Shown here piece by piece: positions 8,283 to 14,170 of a DNA stretch of 26,080 nucleotides. The position numbers and the translations under genes are program-made. Under the pieces are notes generated by a model, which saw only the letters and a list, made by a program, of their open reading frames with translations, made no database searches and had not been told where the DNA came from. Position 1 is the stretch's first letter, and each line of letters opens with the position of its first letter. The stretch spans positions 1 through 26,080 of the IMG/VR virus record IMGVR_UViG_3300020034_000062. One strand, 5' to 3'. This DNA is from a virus.

Positions 8283-8434
8283 CGCTGCCACTTCCGCTTG
8301 GCGTACTTGCGTGCCGGCTTCTGCGGCTTGGTCCGATCGACCACCGGTCCCAGCTTGCCGGCGGCGTAGTCGGCGGCCATGCGGGCGAGGCCGGTGAGGG
8401 CTGGCGGCTTTGCCTTCTCTTCGATTGCGGTCAT
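8279..8434 (-). CDS. small basic protein, 51 residues
   Basis: An ATG at 8434 with GAGG eight bases upstream opens a 51-codon frame. The product begins MTAIEEKAKPPALTGLARMA and ends in a very basic tail (PQKPARKYAKRKWQR), which could bind nucleic acid. The start overlaps the upstream gene's stop (ATGA) and its own stop overlaps the next start (ATGA). The family is unknown; support is coupling, ribosome site and reading-frame fit. Confidence 0.65.
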   Translation of the reverse strand: MTAIEEKAKPPALTGLARMAADYAAGKLGPVVDRTKPQKPARKYAKRKWQR

Positions 8435-8598
8435 GGTCGCTGCCTCGATCGTTCCAGCTTGCGAGCAATTCGATCTTGTCGAACGTGCTCCATCCATTCT
8501 TCGTGGTAGAGGTCTGCCATGTCATCCTCCAGTGCATGCATCGAATCGAAGCCGTGCTTGCGCGCGATCCATTCATCCATCTCGATGACGTTGCTCAT
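8431..8598 (-). CDS. small acidic protein, 55 residues
   Basis: ATG 8598 follows an excellent ribosome site (GGAGAAAGAGC) and opens a 55-codon frame ending as TGA over the next ATG. The product starts MSNVIEMDEWIARKHGFDSM, continues with an acidic patch (ALEDDMADLYHEEW) and ends with a basic helix. It is the first gene after the noncoding stretch 8599-8770. I do not recognise the family. It is short, but coupling and ribosome site make it convincing. Confidence 0.7.
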   Translation of the reverse strand: MSNVIEMDEWIARKHGFDSMHALEDDMADLYHEEWMEHVRQDRIARKLERSRQRP

Positions 8599-8654
8599 GC
8601 TCTTTCTCCGTTTGCTCTCGCTTCCCTTGCTTTGCTCTTGCTTGGCTCCCTAGC

Positions 8655-8700
8655 TGCTCGCACTCCCCATGGCCTACGGCCATATGGGAGAGTGCGAGCA
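8655..8700. repeat. long inverted repeat (hairpin)
   Basis: The left arm 8655-8674 and right arm 8678-8700 pair almost fully around a three-base loop (TAC), with outer halves TGCTCGCACT / AGTGCGAGCA perfect and small bulges nearer the loop. No T-run follows on either strand, so it is not a standard intrinsic terminator. It lies between the primase-helicase gene and the small-gene run and may be part of an origin or a transcript-processing site. Confidence 0.8.
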
Positions 8701-8705
8701 AGGAA

Positions 8706-8755
8706 GTTTGTGCAGTTTGTGCAGTTTTCGGGGTAACCAGAGCAGGTTATCCACA
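8706..8755 (+). other. candidate replication origin: iterons plus DnaA box
   Basis: Two tandem copies of GTTTGTGCA (8706-8714, 8715-8723) are followed by a perfect consensus DnaA box TTATCCACA at 8747-8755. Together with the hairpin at 8655-8700 they fill the only gene-free stretch (8599-8770) of this region, next to the 3' end of the primase-helicase gene. The remaining part (8599-8650) is a purine/pyrimidine-biased tract. Origin function is inferred, since a single DnaA box can occur by chance. Confidence 0.45.
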
Positions 8756-8770
8756 GGAAGCGCGAGCACT

Positions 8771-10465
8771 TCATAGGCCCACCAAACCGCGTTTCACGGT
8801 CCTGTTTTCATACTTTCCGATGACGCCCTCACCCACATTGCCGGCCATTCGGAGGCGCATCAGCGCATCGGCCAACTCTTTCTTCGAGTAGTCCGAGGCG
8901 AGCTTCGCTTCCATCATCTTCTTCGGCAGGTAGTCCGGTGAGGTGCGGCCATCCGTGGTGCGCATGCCCGTCTCTTTGAAGCGCTCAAGGGCGAACAGAA
9001 TGCAGCGGTCTGCGTCCTCGCTGCGGTTCGCCGATCCATAACGATCCTTGAAGTGACCGTCGTGCTCCTGGACTGGCCCGAACACCCCGTCCTTGTACTG
9101 CAACTTGCACCAGTCCTTGACTGTGTAGTTGGTCTTGCGCTTGCACAGGTAACGAACGTTAGGGTCTTCTGGCTCGTCGGTTTCTTCCTGCTCGGGCAAT
9201 GTCGCTCCCATCAACCAGCGCATGCGTACAGCGTTCTCCCACGCCGTGGAGCCCGAGAATTCGCTGTCGCTAGCCTTCGCTGGGTGTCCCATCATCACGA
9301 TGCTGGTGGAGCCATCGCCGATGCCTGATAGGCCGTTGCAGAACGTTGTGACGTGATGCCGGTCGTTCTCCTTGCCACCGAAGGTCTGCCCGATGTTGTC
9401 CAGGAACAGTACGCCGGCCTTGTAGTCGCTCAGCTGAGCGCGCAGCTCATCGCGCAGAGGTGTCCATGCCGGGGCGCCGTAGCTAGTCGAAAACAGCGTG
9501 TTATCCAGGCCAATGCGCGGCTCAATGATGAGCTTGCCGGCAAGGTCGGACATCTCGACCTCGAAGTACTTGTTGATGGCCACCTGCCGGCGCCACAACT
9601 CGTCGTGATCATCCTCGCAAGCCCAGAACAGCACCGTCTCGGGCGCGTGAACGTCATCCAGGAAGCGCTTGCCGAGCGCCAGCGCAGTAGCGATGGTCTG
9701 AGCGATAAGGGTCTTGCCGATGCCGCCGCGGCCGGCCAGCAGGGTCGGACCGCTGGTCAGCCAGTGACTTATGCGCCAGGGGCGCACCGGTGGGATTCGC
9801 GTCGCCAGAGACGTCCAGTCCATGGGCGTGCGCACTGGCTTCGGCGGTTCCGGGGCGGCGGCTGGCTCAACCAGCCAGGTCGAAACATCGCGTCCCTCTT
9901 TGATGGCATCGGCCATGTCCCAGCCATCGGGCAGGGTCGGCTCTTTCGTGTGGGGGTCGAAAATTCGCACCGAACTGCGCCGGCTTGGAAACTCCTTGCC
10001 GATCCAGTCCAGGCGCGTGCGAATCCATTCCATCGCCTTGCGGCCCGGCATGTCGCAATCCGGAATGAGGATGATTGAGCGGCCGGCAATTGGCTTCCAA
10101 TCTGCGCTGCCAGTGCTCGATGCGCCACCAGGCCAAGTCGTAGCGATGTGGCCGGGGAACAGCTTCTGGGCTGCCACTGCGGCCTTCTCGCCCTCCACGA
10201 CAATGACCGGCATCTCGGGGTGCGCGGTGATCATGTCGAGCTGATACAACGGCCGCGGGTCTGGGTGATGCCTCCAGGCCCAACCACCGGGCACGCGAAT
10301 GACCGGGCGAATGTCTTTCTTCCCGCCCGGCTGCTCCCACCGGCACACGCGCATTACGACCATGCCGGCAGCATCTCGATAATCCCAGTGGCTGGAGCAC
10401 GGGCCAAGCTCGAAATGCTCGGTCGGTATTTGCTCGGCCAGCGGTGTATTCATTCGTGCGCTCAT
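8771..10465 (-). CDS. primase-helicase: TOPRIM plus RecA-fold ATPase
   Basis: A 564-residue replication protein. The N-terminal half has a TOPRIM-type region: VVEGEKAA (Glu 91) and IPDCDMPGRKAM (Asp 136, Asp 138). The C-terminal half is a RepA/DnaB-like RecA-fold ATPase with Walker A GRGGIGKT at 245-252, Walker B VLFLD at 352-356 and the MMGHPAK motif. It should synthesise primers and/or unwind phage DNA; the zinc-binding primase region seen in some relatives is not obvious. ATG 10465 overlaps the upstream stop (ATGA); a second ATG lies four codons later. It occupies the position of lambda O/P in the cro-driven operon. Confidence 0.88.
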   Translation of the reverse strand: MSARMNTPLAEQIPTEHFELGPCSSHWDYRDAAGMVVMRVCRWEQPGGKKDIRPVIRVPGGWAWRHHPDPRPLYQLDMITAHPEMPVIVVEGEKAAVAAQKLFPGHIATTWPGGASSTGSADWKPIAGRSIILIPDCDMPGRKAMEWIRTRLDWIGKEFPSRRSSVRIFDPHTKEPTLPDGWDMADAIKEGRDVSTWLVEPAAAPEPPKPVRTPMDWTSLATRIPPVRPWRISHWLTSGPTLLAGRGGIGKTLIAQTIATALALGKRFLDDVHAPETVLFWACEDDHDELWRRQVAINKYFEVEMSDLAGKLIIEPRIGLDNTLFSTSYGAPAWTPLRDELRAQLSDYKAGVLFLDNIGQTFGGKENDRHHVTTFCNGLSGIGDGSTSIVMMGHPAKASDSEFSGSTAWENAVRMRWLMGATLPEQEETDEPEDPNVRYLCKRKTNYTVKDWCKLQYKDGVFGPVQEHDGHFKDRYGSANRSEDADRCILFALERFKETGMRTTDGRTSPDYLPKKMMEAKLASDYSKKELADALMRLRMAGNVGEGVIGKYENRTVKRGLVGL

Positions 10466-10629
10466 TGCCCGGCCGGTTCGCGCAGCGAATCCAGGAAAAG
10501 AGCCATGCTGTCTTGAGCGGCGAGGAACTCGGCGGACTCGAAGCAAAGACACTCGAGGATCGCCATGCAATGGCTATCGATGTGTTTGCCAGCGGCCGGG
10601 CATAGGTGGTGAAAGGCTGCCACGCTCAT
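10462..10629 (-). CDS. small Cys/His-containing protein, 55 residues
   Basis: ATG 10629 stands directly behind GGGGGAGGA and opens a 55-codon frame whose stop overlaps the primase-helicase start (ATGA), while its start overlaps the upstream stop the same way. The product has HHLCPAAGKHIDSHC followed by ECLCFESAEFLAAQD, enough Cys and His for a small zinc site, though no known pattern fits. It may be a replication accessory by position; the family is unknown. Confidence 0.68.
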   Translation of the reverse strand: MSVAAFHHLCPAAGKHIDSHCMAILECLCFESAEFLAAQDSMALFLDSLREPAGQ

Positions 10630-10862
10630 TCCTCCCCCAACACCCGCACATGATCCAAGCTATCCGCCATCCGCAAGCCCCGATGCTCCTCCAGTCGTCT
10701 CACCTGCTCCGGCGTCCGCATCCCATGCAGCACCTGCACCCGCATGAATATCAGCCGCTGGGCCTCGGTATCCGTCGCCATGGACAATTGCGCACACGCA
10801 TCGGTGATGGCGTTCTCCAGCTCATCGGCATTCACCCACACCTCGCGCAGCTGAGAGCTCAT
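10626..10862 (-). CDS. hypothetical helical protein, 78 residues
   Basis: The product starts MSSQLREVWVNADELENAI and is predicted mostly helical, with Arg/Glu-rich segments (QVRRLEEHRGLRMADSLDHV). ATG 10862 overlaps the stop of the LuxR-type HTH gene (ATGA), and the gene's own stop overlaps the next start. I do not recognise it. It belongs to the tight replication cluster 8771-11059. Confidence 0.7.
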   Translation of the reverse strand: MSSQLREVWVNADELENAITDACAQLSMATDTEAQRLIFMRVQVLHGMRTPEQVRRLEEHRGLRMADSLDHVRVLGEE

Positions 10863-11059
10863 ACGAGGTTGTTCCGCACAGCCCACACCCCGAGCTGCAC
10901 CGCATTGTTGGAGCGCGTCAAAACCATCAGCTGCTTGCGGATACGCTCGACGTTGCTCTCTGTCATGTGAGCCCGAGCCGCGACGTGCTTGTTTTCAAAG
11001 CCGACGCACAGCAGCTTGAGCACATCCTCTTGGCGCTGCTTGAGGTGGACGCGGCTCAC
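10859..11059 (-). CDS. stand-alone LuxR/GerE-type HTH protein
   Basis: A 66-residue protein that is little more than a GerE-type helix-turn-helix: LKQRQEDVLKLLCVGFENKH (residues 6-25) matches the LTPREREVLxLLAxGxSNKE signature, and TESNVERIRKQLMVL supplies the recognition helix. No sensor or receiver domain is present. It may regulate late genes or assist replication initiation. GTG 11059 is preferred because GAGGTG lies eight bases before it; TTG 11074 is an alternative. It begins 17 bases after a minus-strand intrinsic terminator, so its expression may need read-through or antitermination. Confidence 0.75.
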   Translation of the reverse strand: MSRVHLKQRQEDVLKLLCVGFENKHVAARAHMTESNVERIRKQLMVLTRSNNAVQLGVWAVRNNLV

Positions 11060-12066
11060 ACCCGCACCTCGCAACGAAAAAAAGCGCGTAGCTCACAACC
11101 ACGCGCTTGAGGGTGCCGCAAATGAGGAAGCGGCGAGCACAGGGGGATGGGATCGAGAGTCGCGCGAGCAATGTCCGCGAGCCAACCGACACAGCGCCAA
11201 GGCATGCCATGTGTAACGCATGCCCCCGCCCCGCTTGGTACTCGCCCGACCCTCGAATTCGGTTGTTGGACGTTAGTAGCGATCGCCTCTCGCACGAGAG
11301 AGCAGATCCCACAGCGCGGCCTCTTCTCTTGGCTGTGGCGGACAGTTCTCGAGCGCTTGCTGCAGCCATGCCCAGGCAATGGCCTTGTCGTTGTGGCGCT
11401 TGAGTTCGGCGGCGACGATGCTTTGGGCTGATTCGCGAGCGGGGCCGAGGCCAAGAACTTGGCTGCACTGATCGACGTAGGCGCCTTCAATTCCGGGCAT
11501 GTGATTTCCTTTGTGGTTGATGAAAAATCAGCGCGTGTTTTCACCGCATGCGCGCGCCGCGGGAGGACGCAGTTACAACGATGCGAGCTGATGCACCACG
11601 GCTCGGAATAGATAGTCCTTTGCCTGCTGCTCCCGCGGCAGCTGATCGTACGGGACAAAGCAGGGGTGCTCTTTGAGGTCCGGATCCTTGACGGGGCCGT
11701 ATTTCCAACCGGCTGCTTGTTTCTCGGCGAGCCAGCTGTTGTGCGAGTGATCGGGGCCGGCGTGTGGAGTGCGCAGGTGGAAAGCGACGCCACTGATGGC
11801 GCTGCTGCGCTGCCAGTCCGGTGCATCCTCCCATGCCGGCTGACTGTCATCCCCGAGCGCCGCGCAGTAGGCGCGATTGATTTCGTGGCAGACCTTGGCG
11901 ATTTGCTCTTCTTGCATTGGGTTTCCTGTGTGGTTGATGGAACGACGAACTGTGGGGATGTGAGACGAGCACGGAACCGATTTTTGATCCGCTGTCGGCA
12001 GCAGCAGTACAGCCGAGGTCGGTTGCACACGAAGCAGTAAGGGCCAGTGCCAGGCGTAGCGCTCAT
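11056..12066 (-). CDS. doubtful Cys-rich ORF with no stop of its own
   Basis: ATG 12066 overlaps the stop of the upstream 58-residue gene (ATGA) and has AGAGG six bases before it, so translation could begin here. The first residues hold a zinc-finger-like cluster (YCFVCNRPRLYCCC, residues 10-23). The frame then runs without a stop through the RyR gene and the 75-residue gene in another frame, for 336 codons in all. Only the part before 11917 is plausible as a gene. Either the N-terminal part is a remnant that lost its stop, or the whole frame is chance in GC-rich DNA. Confidence 0.25.
   Translation of the reverse strand: MSATPGTGPYCFVCNRPRLYCCCRQRIKNRFRARLTSPQFVVPSTTQETQCKKSKSPRSATKSIAPTARRSGMTVSRHGRMHRTGSAAAPSVASLSTCALHTPAPITRTTAGSPRNKQPVGNTAPSRIRTSKSTPALSRTISCRGSSRQRTIYSEPWCISSHRCNCVLPRRAHAVKTRADFSSTTKEITCPELKAPTSISAAKFLASAPLANQPKASSPPNSSATTTRPLPGHGCSKRSRTVRHSQEKRPRCGICSLVREAIATNVQQPNSRVGRVPSGAGACVTHGMPWRCVGWLADIARATLDPIPLCSPLPHLRHPQARGCELRAFFRCEVRV
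11077..11108 (-). terminator. intrinsic terminator upstream of the replication cluster
   Basis: Read on the minus strand, the perfect 8-base stem AAGCGCGT / ACGCGCTT (11101-11108 with 11082-11089) with an 11-base loop is followed by an uninterrupted T-run (11077-11083). It lies 164 bases after the stop at 11273 and only 17 bases before the GTG of the LuxR-type gene. The gap 11109-11272 holds no gene I can support. Confidence 0.85.
11273..11500 (-). CDS. hypothetical protein, 75 residues
   Basis: The product starts MPGIEGAYVDQCSQVLGLGP and is largely helical and Ala/Glu-rich (VAAELKRHNDKAIAWAWLQQ), with a basic end. ATG 11500 has a strong ribosome site (AAAGGAAATCAC). Its leader is nearly identical over 18 bases to that of the RyR-domain gene upstream, suggesting shared translational control or descent from one module. 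The family is unknown. Confidence 0.72.
   Translation of the reverse strand: MPGIEGAYVDQCSQVLGLGPARESAQSIVAAELKRHNDKAIAWAWLQQALENCPPQPREEAALWDLLSRARGDRY
11505..11522 (-). repeat. leader repeat, copy 1
   Basis: On the minus strand CATCAACCACAAAGGAAA stands just before the ATG at 11500. It matches copy 2 (11922-11939) at 17 of 18 bases and includes the ribosome site. Confidence 0.75.
11573..11917 (-). CDS. RyR-domain protein
   Basis: A 114-residue protein consisting of one RyR (ryanodine-receptor repeat) domain. Typical motifs are present: VCHEINRAYCAALGDDSQPA (residues 8-27), WEDAPDWQRSS, then HNSWLAEKQAAGWKYGPVKD and HPCFVPYDQLPREQQAKDYL. The domain is common in phages and bacterial operons; its molecular role there is unsettled, and ligand or nucleotide-derivative binding is suggested for relatives. 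ATG 11917 has AGGAAA at good spacing. It lies in the cro-driven early operon, four genes after cro. Confidence 0.88.
   Translation of the reverse strand: MQEEQIAKVCHEINRAYCAALGDDSQPAWEDAPDWQRSSAISGVAFHLRTPHAGPDHSHNSWLAEKQAAGWKYGPVKDPDLKEHPCFVPYDQLPREQQAKDYLFRAVVHQLASL
11922..11939 (-). repeat. leader repeat, copy 2
   Basis: On the minus strand CATCAACCACACAGGAAA stands just before the ATG of the RyR-domain gene (11917). It differs at one base from copy 1 at 11505-11522. Confidence 0.75.
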
Positions 12067-12239
12067 GCCAGCCTCTGCACTTTCGCGAGCTGCGCGCGCA
12101 ACTGAGCGATGTGGTGGTCACCCTCGCTCAGCGCCTGATCGGTGCCGTCCTTCTTGAGCTGCGCTTGGCGGCGCAGTGCGGATAACAACGCACTCAAGCA
12201 CTGGATCTCGGTGGGCACGCGGGTGCGGGGCTTTCTCAT
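12063..12239 (-). CDS. small helical protein, 58 residues
   Basis: The product starts MRKPRTRVPTEIQCLSALLS and is basic at the start, with a helical remainder ending IAQLRAQLAKVQRLA, a short coiled-coil-like segment. Its ATG overlaps the stop of the preceding 95-codon frame (TATGAG) and its stop overlaps the next ATG. No strong ribosome site is visible, consistent with coupling. The family is unknown. Confidence 0.6.
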   Translation of the reverse strand: MRKPRTRVPTEIQCLSALLSALRRQAQLKKDGTDQALSEGDHHIAQLRAQLAKVQRLA

Positions 12240-12523
12240 ACCGTCAACTCACGCTGGCCAGCGCAGTGAACACGCCCGCGTTGCACAGCAGCAATCGTGC
12301 TGTCAAGCGGGCCAAAGGCCGAGGGACAGCGCGTCCCGCTTTGCATAACGTGCGCGGCGCGATGGAATCCCTTAAGCCCCGAGACATGAGTACAGCCCGC
12401 ATTGCGCCGCAGCGGTGCACGTCGGTAAAAACAGACGCGTATCGGCAGGACTACTACAGCGCAGGGGCGAAGCGCGGCGGATCGAAGGGGGGTTGGGATC
12501 ATGGGGAGGCGGCGCAGAGTCAT
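12236..12523 (-). CDS. possible early protein, 95 residues, after cro
   Basis: The frame fits exactly between cro and the next gene: ATG 12523 lies four bases after the cro stop, and its TGA overlaps the following ATG. The product is Arg/Cys/Ala-rich (GLKGFHRAAHVMQSGTRCPS, STIAAVQRGRVHCAGQRELT) with no domain I recognise. It occupies the position of lambda cII but shows no CII-like HTH. The composition is unusual and no clear ribosome site is seen, so it may be non-coding. Confidence 0.5.
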   Translation of the reverse strand: MTLRRLPMIPTPLRSAALRPCAVVVLPIRVCFYRRAPLRRNAGCTHVSGLKGFHRAAHVMQSGTRCPSAFGPLDSTIAAVQRGRVHCAGQRELTV

Positions 12524-12527
12524 AGAC

Positions 12528-12731
12528 TCAGGCGCGATGTTTGCGACGGTTACGTCGCTCGTAGATCGACGGGTCAAACTCCAGGGCGCCATTTGTGAGG
12601 TCATGGAGCCGGCGTGCGGAGAGCTCGGGAATCGAGTCTTTCCACAAGGCAACGGCAGCGGTGCTGATCCTCAATGCCCTGGCGAGTTTCGCCTGACTAC
12701 CGAAATGCGTAACTGCGGTTTCTTTCAGCAT
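12528..12731 (-). CDS. cro: Cro-like repressor
   Basis: A 67-residue DNA-binding protein of the Cro/YdaS type. FGSQAKLARALRISTAAVAL (residues 10-29) is the helix-turn-helix, followed by WKDSIPELSARRLHDLTNGA, the usual continuation in lambdoid Cro proteins. It should bind the operators next to its own start and block cI expression, favouring lytic growth. It is the first gene of the minus-strand lytic operon and diverges from cI across a 72-base operator region. No strong ribosome site precedes ATG 12731. Confidence 0.88.
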   Translation of the reverse strand: MLKETAVTHFGSQAKLARALRISTAAVALWKDSIPELSARRLHDLTNGALEFDPSIYERRNRRKHRA

Positions 12732-12740
12732 GATGCGAAG

Positions 12741-12800
12741 CTAAGCATACCTAGCTTTAAAACACAACCATGCCTAGCTGATCAGTCGCTAAGCTTGCTT
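12741..12800. promoter_or_regulatory. OR-like triple operator between cro and cI
   Basis: Three 12-base sites fit the near-palindrome CTAAGCATGCTT: CTAAGCATACCT at 12741-12752, CTAGGCATGGTT (minus strand) at 12766-12777 and CTAAGCTTGCTT at 12789-12800. Starts are 25 and 23 bases apart, about two helical turns, as in lambda OR1-3. The last site ends three bases before the cI ATG. Promoter boxes for cro and cI are weak and must overlap these sites; the best guess for cro is TATGCT at 12744-12749 as -10. Confidence 0.78.
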
Positions 12801-12803
12801 TGC

Positions 12804-13205
12804 ATGAAAAATCAGCTATGGAAAAACTGCCGCAACTTCGCTGAGCGAATTCAGTGGGCTATAGATCAGGAGGGCGTCACCCAAGCGGATCTCGCAAAGC
12901 ACCTGAAGATCAGCACGGCTGGCATGTCCGAATGGTTCACCGGCATTACCAAGAATCCGAAACTCCTAAACGCTCGCCGCGCGGCGCAGTTCTGTAAGGT
13001 AAGCAGCTGGTGGCTCGCCATCGGAGAGGGCAGCCCGTACGACGGTATCGATTCCGAGTATGACGGGATCAGTGGGCACGACCTGCTCATTGCCAAGGGC
13101 CTCAGCGAGGTGGATGACAGCGGCCTGCGTGGAACAGTTGAAGAGTTAATCGCGGCCCGAAAGGCAACCCAAGGCGAGAAGTCGCAGAAGAAGCGGAAAG
13201 CATGA
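12804..13205 (+). CDS. CI-like repressor lacking the S24 peptidase domain
   Basis: A 133-residue repressor. The N-terminal HTH is clear: RIQWAIDQEGVTQADLAKHL then KISTAGMSEWFTGITKNPK (about residues 14-53), followed by ARRAAQFCKVSSWWLAIGEG, the standard end of CI DNA-binding domains. After about residue 75 only a short acidic then Lys-rich tail follows, with no Ser-Lys autoprotease domain. It should hold lysogeny by binding both operator arrays. The ATG lies three bases after operator 3 with no ribosome site, so a leaderless message like lambda cI is likely. Its stop overlaps the next ATG. Confidence 0.85.
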   Translation: MKNQLWKNCRNFAERIQWAIDQEGVTQADLAKHLKISTAGMSEWFTGITKNPKLLNARRAAQFCKVSSWWLAIGEGSPYDGIDSEYDGISGHDLLIAKGLSEVDDSGLRGTVEELIAARKATQGEKSQKKRKA

Positions 13206-13597
13206 ATTCCATAAAAATTGGAATCAAAATTTTGTCTGAGGTGCTCAGGTGGGCCTGGGCAGTTCTATATTTTAAGTTCAGCGCAATCACCGTAATTTTT
13301 ATGTGCTGGATGCCTATCGCCATGGTGTATGCAGTCGCTACCAGAGGCTGGATAACTTTGCCGGAAGCGTACGCTTCGGCTGCTGAGCTACCCATCTTCG
13401 CTCAAGTAGCCATCGGCGTTTCGATTGTGGTGATCGGAGTACCTGCGTTAATAGTTGCTGCAGTTGCAGCCCCGACGTTCATTGAGCGTTGCGTCCTGTC
13501 AGCGGTCACTGCAATCGCAGTGCATTTTGCCCCAATTTGCAGAGACTTGGGCGCGCCATTTCGCCAAGAGACCTGGAGATTTCTGGCCGGAAAATGA
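13202..13597 (+). CDS. membrane protein in rex position
   Basis: A 131-residue integral membrane protein with about three hydrophobic helices: roughly residues 17-44 (VIFMCWMPIAMVYAV), 65-90 (VAIGVSIVVIGVPALIVAAV) and 94-112. The ATG overlaps the cI stop (ATGA), so it should be translated with the repressor in lysogens. In lambda this location carries rexA/rexB, and RexB is a membrane protein; sequence similarity is not evident. A role in superinfection exclusion or altered membrane state of the lysogen is inferred from location and topology. Confidence 0.8.
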   Translation: MNSIKIGIKILSEVLRWAWAVLYFKFSAITVIFMCWMPIAMVYAVATRGWITLPEAYASAAELPIFAQVAIGVSIVVIGVPALIVAAVAAPTFIERCVLSAVTAIAVHFAPICRDLGAPFRQETWRFLAGK

Positions 13598-13884
13598 TCG
13601 AACTCACGCACGTCGATCTGCCCGAACTCGCTGAAACCTTTGCCGATCGAATCGGTAATTCCACAGCTGACGGCCATCATGTACGAGTAGAACTTTTGGT
13701 GACTCGTCCCGATAGGCTTGAGCCGCCGCACCTGCCAACGGCCAAGACATATCGGGTGGCCCGAATGATACTGACCATGGATTGCGCGATGGCACTTCAT
13801 CGTCAGTTGGCGCTGATGTTTGATGCGCTGGCGAAGCAAGGCGCTCTGAAGTCCGTGGACCACGGACCGAATACGAAGCAGTAG
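13594..13884 (+). CDS. soluble protein in rex position, 96 residues
   Basis: The product begins MIELTHVDLPELAETFADRI, has a central beta-like segment (HHVRVELLVTRPDRLEPP) and a helical end (MDCAMALHRQLALMFDALAK). I do not recognise the family. Its ATG overlaps the stop of the membrane-protein gene (ATGA), placing it in the cI transcript. Together with its neighbours it forms a three-gene cassette between repressor and terminator. The bases at its stop (13878-13897) recur at the end of the next gene. Confidence 0.75.
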   Translation: MIELTHVDLPELAETFADRIGNSTADGHHVRVELLVTRPDRLEPPHLPTAKTYRVARMILTMDCAMALHRQLALMFDALAKQGALKSVDHGPNTKQ

Positions 13885-13897
13885 CTTTCTTGCGCAC
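13878..13897 (+). repeat. gene-end direct repeat, copy 1
   Basis: GCAGTAGCTTTCTTGCGCAC spans the stop codon of the 96-residue gene and matches 14164-14183 at 19 of 20 bases. The two copies enclose the 82-residue gene. Confidence 0.85.
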
Positions 13898-13921
13898 GGC
13901 GACCCCTACCTGAAAATTGCG

Positions 13922-14170
13922 ATGAAAATTAAAGGCCCGGACTTCAAGAAGTACGAAGCCCTTGGCGCGCAACTGATCGCTTACGAGATTGCGATGACCG
14001 CCCTTTTAGACGTCTTGGCCAAAACTCAGCCGTCCACTGCTCGAGCAGTTGGCAAAGCGATTCGAGATAGCGCTCGGCAGGTCGATCAGAAGAAGTACGG
14101 GGCCGTGGTGAAGAAAGCGCTGCTTTACGCGGACATGATCGATACGACCCTGAAGCAGAACCCGCAGTAG
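13922..14170 (+). CDS. small Lys-rich helical protein in rex position, 82 residues
   Basis: The product starts MKIKGPDFKKYEALGAQLIA and is helical and basic (DSARQVDQKKYGAVVKKALL). No known domain is visible. It lies 37 bases after the preceding stop, is not coupled and has no strong ribosome site. It is the last gene before the terminator at 14205. The 20-base repeat at both ends suggests it was inserted or duplicated as a unit into the cI operon. Confidence 0.68.
   Translation: MKIKGPDFKKYEALGAQLIAYEIAMTALLDVLAKTQPSTARAVGKAIRDSARQVDQKKYGAVVKKALLYADMIDTTLKQNPQ

Noticed and set aside
11109-11272. Possible RNA gene in the gap before the terminator
   Set aside because: No tRNA cloverleaf, no promoter and no conserved fold visible; more likely the 3' untranslated part of the transcript.
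11541-11572. Weak hairpin GCGCG / CGCGC followed by TGATTTTT as a terminator after the RyR gene
   Set aside because: The stem is only five pairs with a long loop and the T-run is offset; not convincing beside the real terminator at 11077-11108.
12501-12803. Longer repressor reading starting at 12501
   Set aside because: The extra 101 codons run through cro and the operators; the HTH family start fits ATG 12804.
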